This document shows positions 42,813 to 51,513 of a DNA stretch of 64,000 bases, one piece after another. The notes beneath the pieces are model-generated. The model made no database searches, was not told the DNA's origin, and worked only from the letters and a program-made list of their open reading frames with translations. How positions within the stretch are numbered: the first letter of the stretch is position 1; every line of letters begins with the position of its first letter. This DNA is from an uncultured Prevotella sp. (GTDB lineage Bacteria; Bacteroidota; Bacteroidia; Bacteroidales; Bacteroidaceae). The translations under genes were made by a program, and so were the position numbers. The stretch lies in contig URER01000007.1 in assembly GCA_900547005.1 (NCBI GenBank), forward strand, positions 1 to 64,000, given 5' to 3'.

Positions 42813-42855
42813 GGCGTGTAACCATCCGTTGCTTGTTTTACATCCGGTTACCGCC
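42813..42855 (-). terminator. attenuator-like hairpin just before the interrupted gene
   Basis: On the minus strand GGCGGTAACC pairs with GGTTACACGCC (one bulged A) and is followed by TTTTCC, 24 nt before the start codon at 42789. It lies at the end of a ~390-nt leader. Confidence 0.5.
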
Positions 42856-43178
42856 AAGTGACCTGTCTTTCTACAAGCGATGAATAGTCCACGCCCTATC
42901 AGCGTGAACTTTCAGTCTGCTTGTTCCCGAAAGACGAATGTTTGGCGGTATTCGATGTAAAGAGAACAAGAGCCAAAAGCTCAAAATGTTATATGTCCTT
43001 TCAAGTTCTATGGAATGGAAACGCTTTTTCGTCGTTTGATTATTTCACATTAATGTGGATGTTGTTTTTCCCAACTTGTAGGATGTAACAGTCTTGTTGC
43101 AGTCCTTTTGCGTTTCTGTTTTCCCTGTCTGTTTCTTGACCTCCTTTTTTATAACGTTAATTTGGTAAATGTTTCACA
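42856..43178 (-). promoter_or_regulatory. long leader of the interrupted secreted-protein operon, possibly structured RNA
   Basis: The region between the promoter at 43182-43212 and the gene has no ORF with a start codon. On the minus strand it contains AAAAAAGGAGGTCAAG near its beginning, an open stretch without ATG (reading KGLQQDCYILQVGKNN), and hairpins such as CACGC/GCGTG at 42891-42907 and the attenuator-like stem at 42813-42855. Sequence composition is unlike the AT-rich spacers around it. I could not match it to a known riboswitch class. Confidence 0.35.
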
Positions 43179-43181
43179 ATG

Positions 43182-43212
43182 CAAAGATAATGTAAAGATG
43201 TGATATGGCAAA
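43182..43212 (-). promoter_or_regulatory. promoter upstream of the long leader
   Basis: On the minus strand: TTTG (43212-43209), 19 nt, TATCTTTG (43189-43182). It is about 390 bp from the next start codon. Confidence 0.7.
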
Positions 43213-43299
43213 ATTAATTCAACTATACAGTCGAATTAATTTGAGTTCGCCGCATATAAATGCCCATAATGAATAGATTAGGCTGGGAAGGGGAAGAGT

Positions 43300-43493
43300 A
43301 CAGAATTGTACAAGAGCCTTGTACTGTTAGTACAGACGCCTTGTACTGTTAGTACAGACAGCCGGATAAGTGAGCCAGTCATGAGCATACTGTTAGTACA
43401 GACGCCTTGTACTGTTAGTACAGAGGCCTTGTACAAATAGTACAACAGCCTTGTACCGATAGTACAGAGCCTTTGTACTAATTGTGTACTGCC
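43300..43493. repeat. array of 22-nt units, each a short palindrome (GTAC...GTAC type)
   Basis: The unit TTGTACTGTTAGTACAGACG plus CC starts at 43319 and repeats immediately at 43341. After a 24-nt interruption, five more units follow with variants: TGTTA, AAATA, CGATA and TAATT between conserved TGTAC/GTACA-type arms. The spacer nearly always contains GCCT. Stems are kept while loops vary. It lies between oppositely oriented genes (minus-strand promoter at 43182, ftsX at 43712). Confidence 0.85.
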
Positions 43494-43672
43494 GTTTCCT
43501 TATTCTGAAGGGAGCACGGACTCTCTGTTCTGTTTAGTCTTTTTCATGATAAACAGGGCGTGCTGGCGGTCCAATGCAGTCCCGAGAAGAAAAAACGAAG
43601 CCATATTTTGTTTTATTTTGGAGGTGGATGCTTTATTGGAGCAAAAATGAACGGTTTCTCAAAGAAAAAGAC
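43494..43672. other. intergenic DNA upstream of ftsX, nothing recognised
   Basis: I see no ORF or repeat here apart from ordinary A+T-rich sequence leading into the ftsX promoter. Confidence 0.5.
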
Positions 43673-43680
43673 TATCTTTG
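43673..43680 (+). promoter_or_regulatory. -7 element of the ftsX operon promoter
   Basis: TATCTTTG fits TAnnTTTG, 31 bp before the ftsX start. The -33 region is weak (GTTTC at 43654-43658). Confidence 0.55.
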
Positions 43681-43711
43681 CAGAGAATTTGTAATATTAC
43701 ATAATTAGGTA

Positions 43712-44590
43712 ATGGCAAAAAAGCGAAAAAAGACCGGCAGCCGATATGGTTTGCAGGTTGTTACTCTGTGTATAAGTACCGCGATGGTGCTTGTACTGCT
43801 TGGCATGGTTGTGCTTACTGTTTTTACGGGTCGCAACCTCTCTTCATACGTGAAAGAAAACCTCACGGTAACAATGATTCTCAGTCCGCAAACGTCAGCT
43901 CAGGAGGCTCATGCGCTGTGCCAGCGCGTGAAAAAGCTGAGATATATAAACGGATTGAACTACGTGAGCAGTGAACAGGCTCTGAAAGAAGGCATAAAGG
44001 AGCTGGGTGCCGACCCGCGCGAGTTTGCCGGCGAGAACCCTTTTACGGCCTCGATAGAGCTGCGACTGAATGCAGAATATGCCAACAATGATTCCATTAA
44101 GTGGATTTCTAAGGAACTCGAACGTTTTCACGGCGTGTCGGAGATTGACTATCGCAAGGATTTGGTGGACAGCGTAAACCGCACGTTGGGCAAAATCGGC
44201 CTTGTGCTGTTGGTGCTTGCCGCGCTGCTTACGATAGTGTCGTTCTCGCTTATCAACAATACCATCCGACTGAGCATCTATTCCCGCAGGTTCAGCATCC
44301 ACACTATGAAACTTGTCGGGGCTTCGTGGGGATTCATCCGTACGCCGTTCATGCGCAGTGCGGTGGGGCAGGGCCTACTCTCAGCACTCCTCGCGATAAT
44401 CGCTCTCGGTGTGGGTGTCTATGGCCTCTATTGTTTCGAGCCGGAGATGACGGTTATCATCAATGCCGAAGTGCTTGCCATCACGGCCGGTTCGGTGCTG
44501 CTTTTTGGTGTGCTTATCACCTCTTTCTGCGCCTGGGTGTCGGTGAACAAGTTCCTGCGCATGAAAGCCTGCGACCTGTATAAGATATAA
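43712..44590 (+). CDS. ftsX: cell division protein FtsX
   Basis: 292 residues: a basic N-terminus (KKRKKTGSR), one membrane helix (STAMVLVLLGMVVLTVF), an extracytoplasmic domain (ENLTVTMILSPQTS; LRYINGLNYVSSEQALKEGI; NPFTASIELRL), then three helices with the FtsX-permease pattern (NNTIRLSIYSRRFSIHTMKL, VGASWGFIRTPFM). With FtsE it controls peptidoglycan hydrolases at the septum. ftsE is not adjacent. It starts a run of closely spaced plus-strand genes through folK. Confidence 0.9.
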   Translation: MAKKRKKTGSRYGLQVVTLCISTAMVLVLLGMVVLTVFTGRNLSSYVKENLTVTMILSPQTSAQEAHALCQRVKKLRYINGLNYVSSEQALKEGIKELGADPREFAGENPFTASIELRLNAEYANNDSIKWISKELERFHGVSEIDYRKDLVDSVNRTLGKIGLVLLVLAALLTIVSFSLINNTIRLSIYSRRFSIHTMKLVGASWGFIRTPFMRSAVGQGLLSALLAIIALGVGVYGLYCFEPEMTVIINAEVLAITAGSVLLFGVLITSFCAWVSVNKFLRMKACDLYKI

Positions 44591-44626
44591 TATAAGTAAT
44601 AAGACATAAATACCAGATAAAGAACT

Positions 44627-44866
44627 ATGGATAAAAGGAATTTTGCATTTGGCAAAACCAATTTCATTTTGCTTGCGATAGGAATGGCGATTGTCGTATT
44701 AGGCTTTATCCTTATGAGTGGTGAAAGCTCGGGCGAGACCCGTTTCAATCCGGAAATATTCAGTGCGCTGCACGTGAAGGTGGCTCCGGTGGTTACGTTC
44801 CTCGGCTTCGTTTCCATTATCGGAGCTATTGTCTATAAACCAAAAGATGAGGACAAGGAAGCATGA
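44627..44866 (+). CDS. DUF3098 small membrane protein
   Basis: 79 residues with two membrane helices ([20 protein letters not shown] and [16 protein letters not shown]) separated by a short polar loop with [16 protein letters not shown], the DUF3098 pattern. The function is unknown. It is regularly found between ftsX and uppP in Bacteroidetes, and here overlaps uppP by 4 nt. Confidence 0.88.
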   Translation: MDKRNFAFGKTNFILLAIGMAIVVLGFILMSGESSGETRFNPEIFSALHVKVAPVVTFLGFVSIIGAIVYKPKDEDKEA

Positions 44867-45663
44867 GCGAGATTGAAGCATTGGTATTGGGCCTGATACA
44901 GGGCTTTACGGAGTATCTGCCAGTGAGCAGCAGCGGTCATCTCACCATCGGCTCTGCACTGTTTGGCATAGACGGTGAGCAGAATCTCACGTTCACTATA
45001 CTTGTCCACGTAGCTACTGTGCTTAGTACTTTAGTGATACTTTGGAAGGAAATTTCTTGGATTTTCAAGGGACTGTTCAAGTTTGAGTATAACGAAGAAA
45101 CGAAATACACACTCAATATTCTCGTCTCGATGATACCTATCGGCATCGTCGGCGTGTTCTTCAAGGACAAGGTTGAGGAGATTTTCGGTTCAGGTTTGCT
45201 CATTGTGGGTTGTATGCTGCTCGTTACGGCAGCCCTGCTTGCGTTCTCTTATTTCGCAAAACCGCGTCAGAAAGAGAAGCTGAGCATTGCCGATGCTTTC
45301 ATTATCGGTCTGGCTCAGGCTGTTGCCGTGTTGCCGGGATTGTCGCGCTCGGGTAGCACCATCGCCACGGGATTGCTCCTCGGCAACAAGAAAGAAAAGC
45401 TGGCGCAGTTCTCCTTCCTCATGGTCATTCCTCCGATACTCGGCGAAGCCTTACTCGACGTGGTAAAAGCCATGAAAGGCGGAGCCTCGGCAGCCGTGGG
45501 CGACATATCCCTGACTTCGCTTGTCATAGGTTTCGTGGCTGCGTTCGTGGCCGGATGCCTGGCCTGCAAGTGGATGATAAATATCGTGAAGAAAGGCAAA
45601 CTGATATATTTCGCCATCTATTGCGCCATTGTCGGAGCCATAACCGTTTGCTGTAGTCTATGA
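44863..45663 (+). CDS. uppP: undecaprenyl-diphosphatase UppP (BacA)
   Basis: 266 residues, a polytopic membrane enzyme. Signatures: [17 protein letters not shown] near the N-terminus and [19 protein letters not shown] in the second half. It removes a phosphate from undecaprenyl diphosphate, recycling the carrier lipid for peptidoglycan and polysaccharide synthesis. It overlaps truB by 4 nt, so the four genes from ftsX to truB appear to be one operon. Confidence 0.95.
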   Translation: MSEIEALVLGLIQGFTEYLPVSSSGHLTIGSALFGIDGEQNLTFTILVHVATVLSTLVILWKEISWIFKGLFKFEYNEETKYTLNILVSMIPIGIVGVFFKDKVEEIFGSGLLIVGCMLLVTAALLAFSYFAKPRQKEKLSIADAFIIGLAQAVAVLPGLSRSGSTIATGLLLGNKKEKLAQFSFLMVIPPILGEALLDVVKAMKGGASAAVGDISLTSLVIGFVAAFVAGCLACKWMINIVKKGKLIYFAIYCAIVGAITVCCSL

Positions 45664-46370
45664 TAAACTTCACAACCGGGGAAATTATAGCCATCGACAA
45701 GCCCTACAAGATGTCAAGTTTCGGTGCTTTGGCCCACGTGCGCTACCTTTGCAGCAAGCGCAAGGGGGCTAAGGTGAAAATCGGACACGCCGGAACGCTC
45801 GACCCGCTGGCTACCGGTGTGCTTGTGCTTTGCACAGGAAAGATGACCAAGCGCATCGAGGAGTTTCAGGCACATACGAAGGAATACGCTGCCACCTTGC
45901 AGTTGGGAGCCACCACAGTGAGCTATGACATGGAGCATGAGGTGAACGAAACCTTTCCCACCGGGCATATCACGCGTGAGCTTGTGGCCGAGGCAATAAC
46001 TAAGTTTGTCGGAGACATACAGCAGATTCCGCCCTCTTATTCGGCCTGCAAGGTGAACGGCAATCGCGCATACGACCTCAAGCGTAAGGGCAAGGAGGTG
46101 GAACTCAGTCCGAAGAACATACGCATCGACGAGATAGAGCTTACCGGTTATGACGACGAGAAAAAGCAAGTGTCGCTCCGCGTGGTCTGCGGCAAGGGCA
46201 CATACATAAGGGCTTTGGCCCGCGACCTGGGCAGAGAACTCGGCAGCGGAGCCTATCTCACGGCATTACGGCGCACCCGTGTGGGCAATGTCCGGGTGGA
46301 AGACTGTCTCACTTTGGACGATTTCCCCGCGTGGCTCGACCGTCAAGAGATAGAAGACATAGTGAAATAA
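45660..46370 (+). CDS. truB: tRNA pseudouridine(55) synthase TruB
   Basis: 236 residues. The catalytic Asp is in [19 protein letters not shown]; other motifs are [32 protein letters not shown] and [15 protein letters not shown]. It makes pseudouridine 55 in the T-loop. This is notable because the tRNA-Met in the window keeps T55 but swaps 54 and 58. It is shorter at the C-terminus than E. coli TruB, as usual in the phylum. Confidence 0.95.
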   Translation: MINFTTGEIIAIDKPYKMSSFGALAHVRYLCSKRKGAKVKIGHAGTLDPLATGVLVLCTGKMTKRIEEFQAHTKEYAATLQLGATTVSYDMEHEVNETFPTGHITRELVAEAITKFVGDIQQIPPSYSACKVNGNRAYDLKRKGKEVELSPKNIRIDEIELTGYDDEKKQVSLRVVCGKGTYIRALARDLGRELGSGAYLTALRRTRVGNVRVEDCLTLDDFPAWLDRQEIEDIVK

Positions 46371-46428
46371 CAATAACAACCGGCCTGTGCCGGAGATTAT
46401 CAAACACGTAATCAAACTATTAAAGTAT

Positions 46429-47607
46429 ATGAAACTGTCACAATTTAGATTCAAACTTCCGGAAGATGCGGTGGCTCTTTATCCGCACTCATCAGTCCAT
46501 ACCATTACACGTAATGACGGAACGACAGATTCTTTCAGCGTGACGCGACGCGACGAGTGCCGTCTCATGGTGTTGCACAAGAAGTCGCAGACCATCGATA
46601 TGTATAAGAAAGACGCTGACGGCAATCCCGTGGAAGGCGATTTTATTGATTTCCGTAACGTGCTCGACTATTTTGACGAGGGTGACACGTTCATATTCAA
46701 CGACACAAAGGTATTCCCGGCGCGCCTTTACGGTACGAAGGAGAAGACCGACGCAAAGATTGAGGTGTTCCTCCTGCGTGAGCTTAACGAGGAGATGCGC
46801 CTTTGGGACGTGCTTGTGGAGCCTGCCCGCAAAATCAGAATAGGCAACAAGTTGTTCTTCGACGAAAGTGGAACGATGGTTGCCGAGGTCATCGACAACA
46901 CTACAAGCCGCGGCCGCACGCTGCGCTTCCTTTATGACTGTCCGCACGACGAGTTCAAAAAGGAGCTTTATGCGCTGGGTGAGGCACCGCTGCCACGCTA
47001 CATCATCGATAACAGAGACGGGGAAACGAAGCCCGCGCGTGCCACGAGCGAGGACATGGAGCACTTCCAAACCATATTCGCAAAGAACGAAGGTGCCGTA
47101 ACAGCACCTGCGACAGGACTGCATTTCAGTCGCGAACTGCTCAAGCGTATGGAGATAAAAGGCATCGAGTCGGCTTTCATCACACTTCATTGTGGCCTCG
47201 GCAACTTCCATAGCATAGAGGTCGAGGACCTGACGAAACACAAGATGGACTCCGAGCAGATGACGATAAGTGCCGAGGCTTGCTCTATCGTGAACTCGGC
47301 AAAGCAGAAAGGCCATCATGTCTGCGCCGTCGGAACGAGCGTTGTCAAGGCAACGGAGACCGCCGTAGGCACAGACGGAATGCTGAAGGAGTATGACGGA
47401 TGGACCAACAAGTTCATCTTTCCACCATACGACTTCGGCTTGTCCGACTGCATGATAGCCAATTTCTATCATCCTATGTCTACCTTGCTCATGTCTACTG
47501 CCGCTTTCGGAGGCTACGACCTCGTCATGGAAGCCTATCATTTGGCCGTTAAGCACGGTTATAAGTTCGGCTGTTTCGGCGATGCCATGCTGATACTTAA
47601 CGATTAA
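46429..47607 (+). CDS. queA: tRNA preQ1(34) S-adenosylmethionine ribosyltransferase-isomerase
   Basis: 392 residues from [19 protein letters not shown]. The frame is open from 46387 but the family begins here. Motifs: [47 protein letters not shown] and [10 protein letters not shown]. It transfers ribosyl from SAM to preQ1 in queuosine synthesis. Residues ~20-42 ([16 protein letters not shown]) are a variable insertion typical of this lineage. No preQ1 riboswitch was seen upstream; the gene follows truB by 58 nt. Confidence 0.94.
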   Translation: MKLSQFRFKLPEDAVALYPHSSVHTITRNDGTTDSFSVTRRDECRLMVLHKKSQTIDMYKKDADGNPVEGDFIDFRNVLDYFDEGDTFIFNDTKVFPARLYGTKEKTDAKIEVFLLRELNEEMRLWDVLVEPARKIRIGNKLFFDESGTMVAEVIDNTTSRGRTLRFLYDCPHDEFKKELYALGEAPLPRYIIDNRDGETKPARATSEDMEHFQTIFAKNEGAVTAPATGLHFSRELLKRMEIKGIESAFITLHCGLGNFHSIEVEDLTKHKMDSEQMTISAEACSIVNSAKQKGHHVCAVGTSVVKATETAVGTDGMLKEYDGWTNKFIFPPYDFGLSDCMIANFYHPMSTLLMSTAAFGGYDLVMEAYHLAVKHGYKFGCFGDAMLILND

Positions 47608-47610
47608 CCC

Positions 47611-48045
47611 ATGCACATAGCATATTTGGGGCTCGGCTCGAATCTCGGCGATCGCCGTCACGTGATGAGCGAGACCATCGAAAGAATTAATGAGCTGATT
47701 GGCGACGTGTTGAGCCGGTCAGCTTTTTATGAAACAGAACCCTGGGGATTTGTTTCCGATAATACTTTTCTCAACGCTGCTGTGTGTGTACGCACTGCGT
47801 TGTCGCCCTTTCAACTTCTTGAAGCCACGCAGGACATCGAGCGGGAGATGGGCCGCACGACAAAGTCTGAGGCCGGAGTGTATCACGACCGGGTGATAGA
47901 CATTGACATACTGCTCTATGATGACCTGAATATCTCTACGCCCGAGCTTACCGTTCCGCATCCGCTGATGCACGAGCGGGAATTTGTAATGAAGCCGCTG
48001 GGAGAGATTTTGGATAAAGAGAAGTATGGAGTTAAAAGAAAATAA
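47611..48045 (+). CDS. folK: 2-amino-4-hydroxy-6-hydroxymethyldihydropteridine diphosphokinase
   Basis: 144 residues. Motifs: AYLGLGSNLGDRR at the N-terminus, ETEPWGF, FLNAAVCV, and the Asp pair in VIDIDILLYDD with VPHPLMHERE. It pyrophosphorylates the pterin for folate synthesis, downstream of FolE (29303). It begins 4 nt after queA and is closed by a bidirectional terminator. Confidence 0.94.
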   Translation: MHIAYLGLGSNLGDRRHVMSETIERINELIGDVLSRSAFYETEPWGFVSDNTFLNAAVCVRTALSPFQLLEATQDIEREMGRTTKSEAGVYHDRVIDIDILLYDDLNISTPELTVPHPLMHEREFVMKPLGEILDKEKYGVKRK

Positions 48046-48064
48046 GAGAAGATAAGGTGATATG

Positions 48065-48098
48065 AAAAAGGCTATTCCAAGCGGAATAGCCTTTTTTT
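48065..48098. terminator. bidirectional terminator between folK and rpsO
   Basis: AAAAAGGCTATTCC pairs perfectly with GGAATAGCCTTTTTTT around AAGC, and the A and T runs allow function in both directions for the two converging genes. Confidence 0.9.
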
Positions 48099-48114
48099 AG
48101 TCCTAAAAAATATC

Positions 48115-48390
48115 TTACTTACGCAGACCGAGAGCCTTAATGATAGCACGATAGCGGTTTACGTCGCGGTCGTAGAGATAGTCGAGCAGCGCACGACGCT
48201 TACCAACGAGCTGAGTCAGAGAGCGAGTTGTAACGAAGTCCTTGTGGTTCTTCTTTACGTGCTCAGTGAGGTGAGCGATACGGTAAGTGAACAATGCGAT
48301 TTGGCTTTCAGCAGAACCGGTATCGGTCTTGGTGTTGTTGTGGCTGAACTGTCCGAAAATCTCTTCCTTCTTTTCTTTGTTTAAATACAT
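48115..48390 (-). CDS. rpsO: 30S ribosomal protein S15
   Basis: 91 residues, usual size. Motifs: TGSAESQIALFTYRIAHLTE, HVKKNHKDFVTTRSLTQLVG and RRALLDYLYDRDVNRYRAII. It binds 16S rRNA early in small-subunit assembly. A CAAAGTTA (minus-strand TAACTTTG) -7 box at 48501-48508 implies a leader of about 105 nt, which contains GC-rich stems (GGCGGCGAGGCGAC) and could hold the autoregulatory site known for S15 in other bacteria. Confidence 0.95.
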   Translation of the reverse strand: MYLNKEKKEEIFGQFSHNNTKTDTGSAESQIALFTYRIAHLTEHVKKNHKDFVTTRSLTQLVGKRRALLDYLYDRDVNRYRAIIKALGLRK

Positions 48391-48500
48391 GATTTTGTTT
48401 GATTAATGTTGATTTTTTATTACATCCTTCTGTCGCCTCGCCGCCTTAATCACAACGGAGAACGGCATCGAATGCACCGGATTTTCCGAATTTCGGCTGC

Positions 48501-48508
48501 AAAGTTAC
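48501..48508 (-). promoter_or_regulatory. -7 element of rpsO
   Basis: CAAAGTTA on the plus strand is TAACTTTG on the minus strand. No CAAA -33 partner is visible because GAAGAAT microrepeats occupy 48518-48546. Confidence 0.45.
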
Positions 48509-48517
48509 TAATTTAAA

Positions 48518-48546
48518 TGAAGAATGAAGAATGGAGAATGAAGAAT
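48518..48546. repeat. GAAGAAT microsatellite
   Basis: AAATGAAGAATGAAGAATGG followed by AGAATGAAGAAT has the same 7-mer as the pair flanking the mreB leader. It occupies the position where a -33 box for rpsO would be expected. Confidence 0.75.
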
Positions 48547-48621
48547 TTACCTGATTTTAACATATTCTTACTGCCTAAAGAGTCAACAAGTGAGGCGTTT
48601 TTGCATAAAAGCGGCCGCAAA

Positions 48622-48653
48622 TTTGCGTGTTATCGGGAAATTGCCTATATTTG
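48622..48653 (+). promoter_or_regulatory. promoter of the small secreted protein at 48690
   Basis: TTTG (48622-48625), 20 nt, TATATTTG (48646-48653). Confidence 0.7.
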
Positions 48654-48689
48654 TGCAAAACAGATATAAACCTCTAAAAACATTGTATT

Positions 48690-49085
48690 ATGAAGAAAGT
48701 ATTGTTATCATTGTTCGTCTTTTTCGCAGTGGCGCTTTCCGGCAATGCTGTGCCATTGTTCCCTTATTTTGTCGACCTGACCGGCAATTATAAGTATATC
48801 GTGAATAACGGCTTCGCGCTGATAACCGGAAAGTCATCGACAGGAGGCCTGCAGTCGTGTGAGATTTTCCTTGCCGACGTACTTCCGTCAAACGATTACA
48901 CTAAGGAAGTGAAGGGTACAAAAGAATATCCCGTTGTGGTTTATAAGTCGCTGATGGTTTCCTCGGGGCTGATTTCGGCCATCTATCTTGTAAACCGCAA
49001 GAGCGGATATATCATTTATTATTCCGAAAGCACGAAGGAACAGCAGGCAACTTGGGAAAAAGAAATCATCGAAGGCAAGATATAG
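48690..49085 (+). CDS. small secreted protein of unknown function
   Basis: 131 residues with a signal peptide (MKKVLLSLFVFFAVALSGNA). The mature part has DLTGNYKYIVNNGFALITGK, SCEIFLADVLPSNDY and a closing SGLISAIYLVNRKSGYIIYY strand pair. No family was recognised. It has its own consensus promoter and is followed by the typA promoter palindrome, so it is monocistronic. Confidence 0.7.
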   Translation: MKKVLLSLFVFFAVALSGNAVPLFPYFVDLTGNYKYIVNNGFALITGKSSTGGLQSCEIFLADVLPSNDYTKEVKGTKEYPVVVYKSLMVSSGLISAIYLVNRKSGYIIYYSESTKEQQATWEKEIIEGKI

Positions 49086-49142
49086 CCGCCCGTTACTTTT
49101 GGCTTTTTTGACAGTTCTTTGCCCGCTCACACATAAATAAAA

Positions 49143-49188
49143 GGTGCAAAATTACTCGTTATTAATAAATAATGTGTAATTTTGCACC
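49143..49188. repeat. 13-bp-arm palindrome at the typA promoter
   Basis: GGTGCAAAATTAC (49143-49155) and GTAATTTTGCACC (49176-49188) are perfect inversions. The right arm holds the typA -7 box TAATTTTG (49177-49184), and the left arm holds the same box facing the other way. It is the same arrangement as at 41628-41688. Confidence 0.85.
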
Positions 49189-49208
49189 CGATTTTTAAGG
49201 CAATTAAT

Positions 49209-51011
49209 ATGCAAGAACTCAGAAACATAGCTATTATCGCCCACGTGGATCATGGAAAAACAACACTCGTGGACAAGATGATGCTCGCCGGAAAGCTTTT
49301 CCGCGATGGACAGGATAACAGTGGACAGGTGCTCGACTCTAACGATTTGGAGCGTGAACGAGGTATAACCATTCTTTCAAAGAACGTTTCTATAAACTGG
49401 AAAGGGGTGAAGATAAACATCATCGACACTCCGGGGCACTCCGATTTCGGCGGTGAGGTGGAGCGCGTGCTCAATATGGCTGATGGCTGTATCTTGCTCG
49501 TCGACGCCTTTGAAGGCCCGATGCCGCAGACACGCTTTGTCTTACAGAAGGCATTGGAGATAGGCTTGAAGCCTATCGTAGTCGTAAACAAGGTGGACAA
49601 ACCGAACTGCCGGCCGGAGGAAGTGTATGAGATGGTCTTCGACCTGATGTGCGACCTCAACGCAACCGAGGAGCAGCTCGACTTCGAGGTGGTCTATGGC
49701 TCGGCCAAGAACGGATGGATGAGTGCAGACTGGAAGACTCCGACAGACAACATCGAGTATCTGCTCGACAAGATTCTTGAGATCATTCCCGCGCCGAAAC
49801 AGATAGAGGGCGACCCGCAGATGCTCATCACGTCGCTCGATTATTCTAACTATACAGGACGCATCGCCGTGGGACGTGTTCACCGCGGTACGTTGCGCGA
49901 CGGCATGAACGTAAGCGTATGTCACCGCGACGGCACAATAGAGAAGACTAAAATCAAGGAGTTGCACACCTTCGAGGGTATGGGCCACGTGAAGACCGAC
50001 CATGTAGACTCGGGCGACATCTGCGCCGTTATCGGTCTGGAACGCTTTGAGATTGGCGATACCATCAGCGATTTCGAGAATCCTGAGCCACTGCCGCCGA
50101 TTGCTATCGATGAACCGACGATGTCGATGCTGTTCACCATCAACGATTCGCCGTTCTTCGGAAAGGAAGGCAAGTTCTGTACGAGCCGCCATATCACCGA
50201 CCGTCTGAACAAGGAATTGGAGAAAAACCTCGCCTTGCGCGTTACTCCTTTCGAGGATTCCACGGACAAGTGGATTGTCAGCGGACGCGGAGTGCTCCAT
50301 CTCTCGGTACTCGTAGAAACCATGCGACGCGAGGGTTACGAACTGCAAGTAGGTCAGCCGCAGGTTATATATAAGGAGATTGACGGTCAGAAGTGCGAGC
50401 CTATCGAGGAACTCACCATCAATGTGCCGGAGGAATTCTCGTCGAAGATGATTGACATGGTGACGCGTCGCAAGGGCGAGATGACCGGTATGGAGAATCA
50501 GGGCGAGCGCGTGAACATTGAGTTCGAGATTCCTTCGCGAGGAATTATCGGTTTGCGTACCAACGTTCTCACCGCCAGTCAGGGCGAGGCCATCATGGCC
50601 CACCGCTTCAAGAACTACCAACCGTTCAAGGGCGAGATAACCCGACGCATGAACGGCTCGATGATTGCGATGGAAACGGGTACGTCTTACGCTTACTCCA
50701 TTGACAAACTGCAGGACCGCGGTAAGTTCTTCATCGATCCGGGTGAGGATGTCTATTGCGGACAGGTAGTCGGAGAACACGTTCACGACAATGACCTTGT
50801 CATCAACGTAACCAAAGCCAAGCAGCTCACCAATGTGCGTGCGAGCGGAAGCGACGAGAAGGCGCGCGTCATTCCCAAGACCGTCATGAGCCTTGAGGAG
50901 TGTCTCGAATACATCAAAGCCGACGAATATGTTGAGGTAACGCCGAAGAACATCCGTATGCGCAAGATTATTCTCGACCATCTGGAGCGTAAGCGCGCCA
51001 ATAAAGAGTAG
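49209..51011 (+). CDS. typA: translational GTPase TypA/BipA
   Basis: 600 residues from MQELRNIAIIAHVDHGKTTL. GTPase motifs: AHVDHGKTT (G1), RERGITILSKN (G2), DTPGHSDF (G3), NKVDKP (G4). C-terminal TypA-specific part: RGIIGLRTNVLTASQGEAIM and TNVRASGSDEKARVIP. It binds the ribosome and helps large-subunit assembly under stress and cold. The frame is open from 49182 through the promoter, so the 49209 start is preferred; the leader is then about 20 nt. Confidence 0.95.
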   Translation: MQELRNIAIIAHVDHGKTTLVDKMMLAGKLFRDGQDNSGQVLDSNDLERERGITILSKNVSINWKGVKINIIDTPGHSDFGGEVERVLNMADGCILLVDAFEGPMPQTRFVLQKALEIGLKPIVVVNKVDKPNCRPEEVYEMVFDLMCDLNATEEQLDFEVVYGSAKNGWMSADWKTPTDNIEYLLDKILEIIPAPKQIEGDPQMLITSLDYSNYTGRIAVGRVHRGTLRDGMNVSVCHRDGTIEKTKIKELHTFEGMGHVKTDHVDSGDICAVIGLERFEIGDTISDFENPEPLPPIAIDEPTMSMLFTINDSPFFGKEGKFCTSRHITDRLNKELEKNLALRVTPFEDSTDKWIVSGRGVLHLSVLVETMRREGYELQVGQPQVIYKEIDGQKCEPIEELTINVPEEFSSKMIDMVTRRKGEMTGMENQGERVNIEFEIPSRGIIGLRTNVLTASQGEAIMAHRFKNYQPFKGEITRRMNGSMIAMETGTSYAYSIDKLQDRGKFFIDPGEDVYCGQVVGEHVHDNDLVINVTKAKQLTNVRASGSDEKARVIPKTVMSLEECLEYIKADEYVEVTPKNIRMRKIILDHLERKRANKE

Positions 51012-51055
51012 CGTTTCGGCCCGTAAAACAGAATAAAATACTTTATATTATATAT

Positions 51056-51101
51056 CCGTCAACATTTCGTGATGATAGTCACGGTGTTGGCGGATTTTTT
51101 T
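51056..51101 (+). terminator. terminator after typA
   Basis: CCGTCAACA pairs with TGTTGGCGG, with a second stem TCGTGA/GTCACG inside, followed by seven T. Confidence 0.85.
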
Positions 51102-51235
51102 GTTTCCTTTGTTACCGCTATCTTGTAATGTGATTACAAAGGGCCCACCCGATAAATATAGGGGGAAGTCTTTTATTAGATATTATGTCGCACCTTTGCA
51201 CACACTTTACGCCATGTTCAGAGTATTTAAGGCCG

Positions 51236-51350
51236 GATTACTCCAGTACTGAAGCCAAAATACTTGAGTAATCAGGCCGGAATTACTTGAGTAATCAGGC
51301 CGGAATTACTTGAGTACTGCACCCAAATTACTCGAGTATTGCGCCATAGT
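51236..51350. repeat. array of 22-24-nt units, each a short palindrome (TTACTTGAGTAA type)
   Basis: Five units: TTACTCCAGTACTG, TACTTGAGTAATCAGGCCGG, TTACTTGAGTAATCAGGCCG, TTACTTGAGTACTGCACCC, TTACTCGAGTATTGCGCC. The palindromic part TACT..AGTA is kept with small changes, and the spacer contains CC. The period and layout match the array at 43300-43493, but the sequence is different. It lies between the typA and luxS terminators. Confidence 0.85.
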
Positions 51351-51439
51351 ACTATGCTGTTCGACCGAAAGAGGTTGCCTCCTGTATTTATCGGATGAGC
51401 CACTTGAACTGGGATTGAGGCAGTGTGTTGGATAAAAGT

Positions 51440-51473
51440 AACGGGGGCTGTGCTGTTGGACACGGCCCCCGTT
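51440..51473 (-). terminator. terminator after luxS
   Basis: AACGGGGGCTGTG pairs with CACGGCCCCCGTT. On the minus strand the hairpin is followed by ACTTTTATC. It lies 40 nt behind the luxS stop. Confidence 0.75.
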
Positions 51474-51513
51474 CATTTAATGAAATGTGGATGATACCTG
51501 AAAAGGCAACGCG

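Noticed and set aside
43300..43493. CRISPR array
   Set aside because: Units are 22 nt with near-constant 5-8-nt spacers, and there are no cas genes nearby.
46280..46428. preQ1 riboswitch before queA
   Set aside because: The gap to truB is only 58 nt and shows no preQ1-type stem-loop and A-rich tail.
49542..50981. 479-codon open frame on the minus strand
   Set aside because: It is antisense to typA and without domain or promoter.
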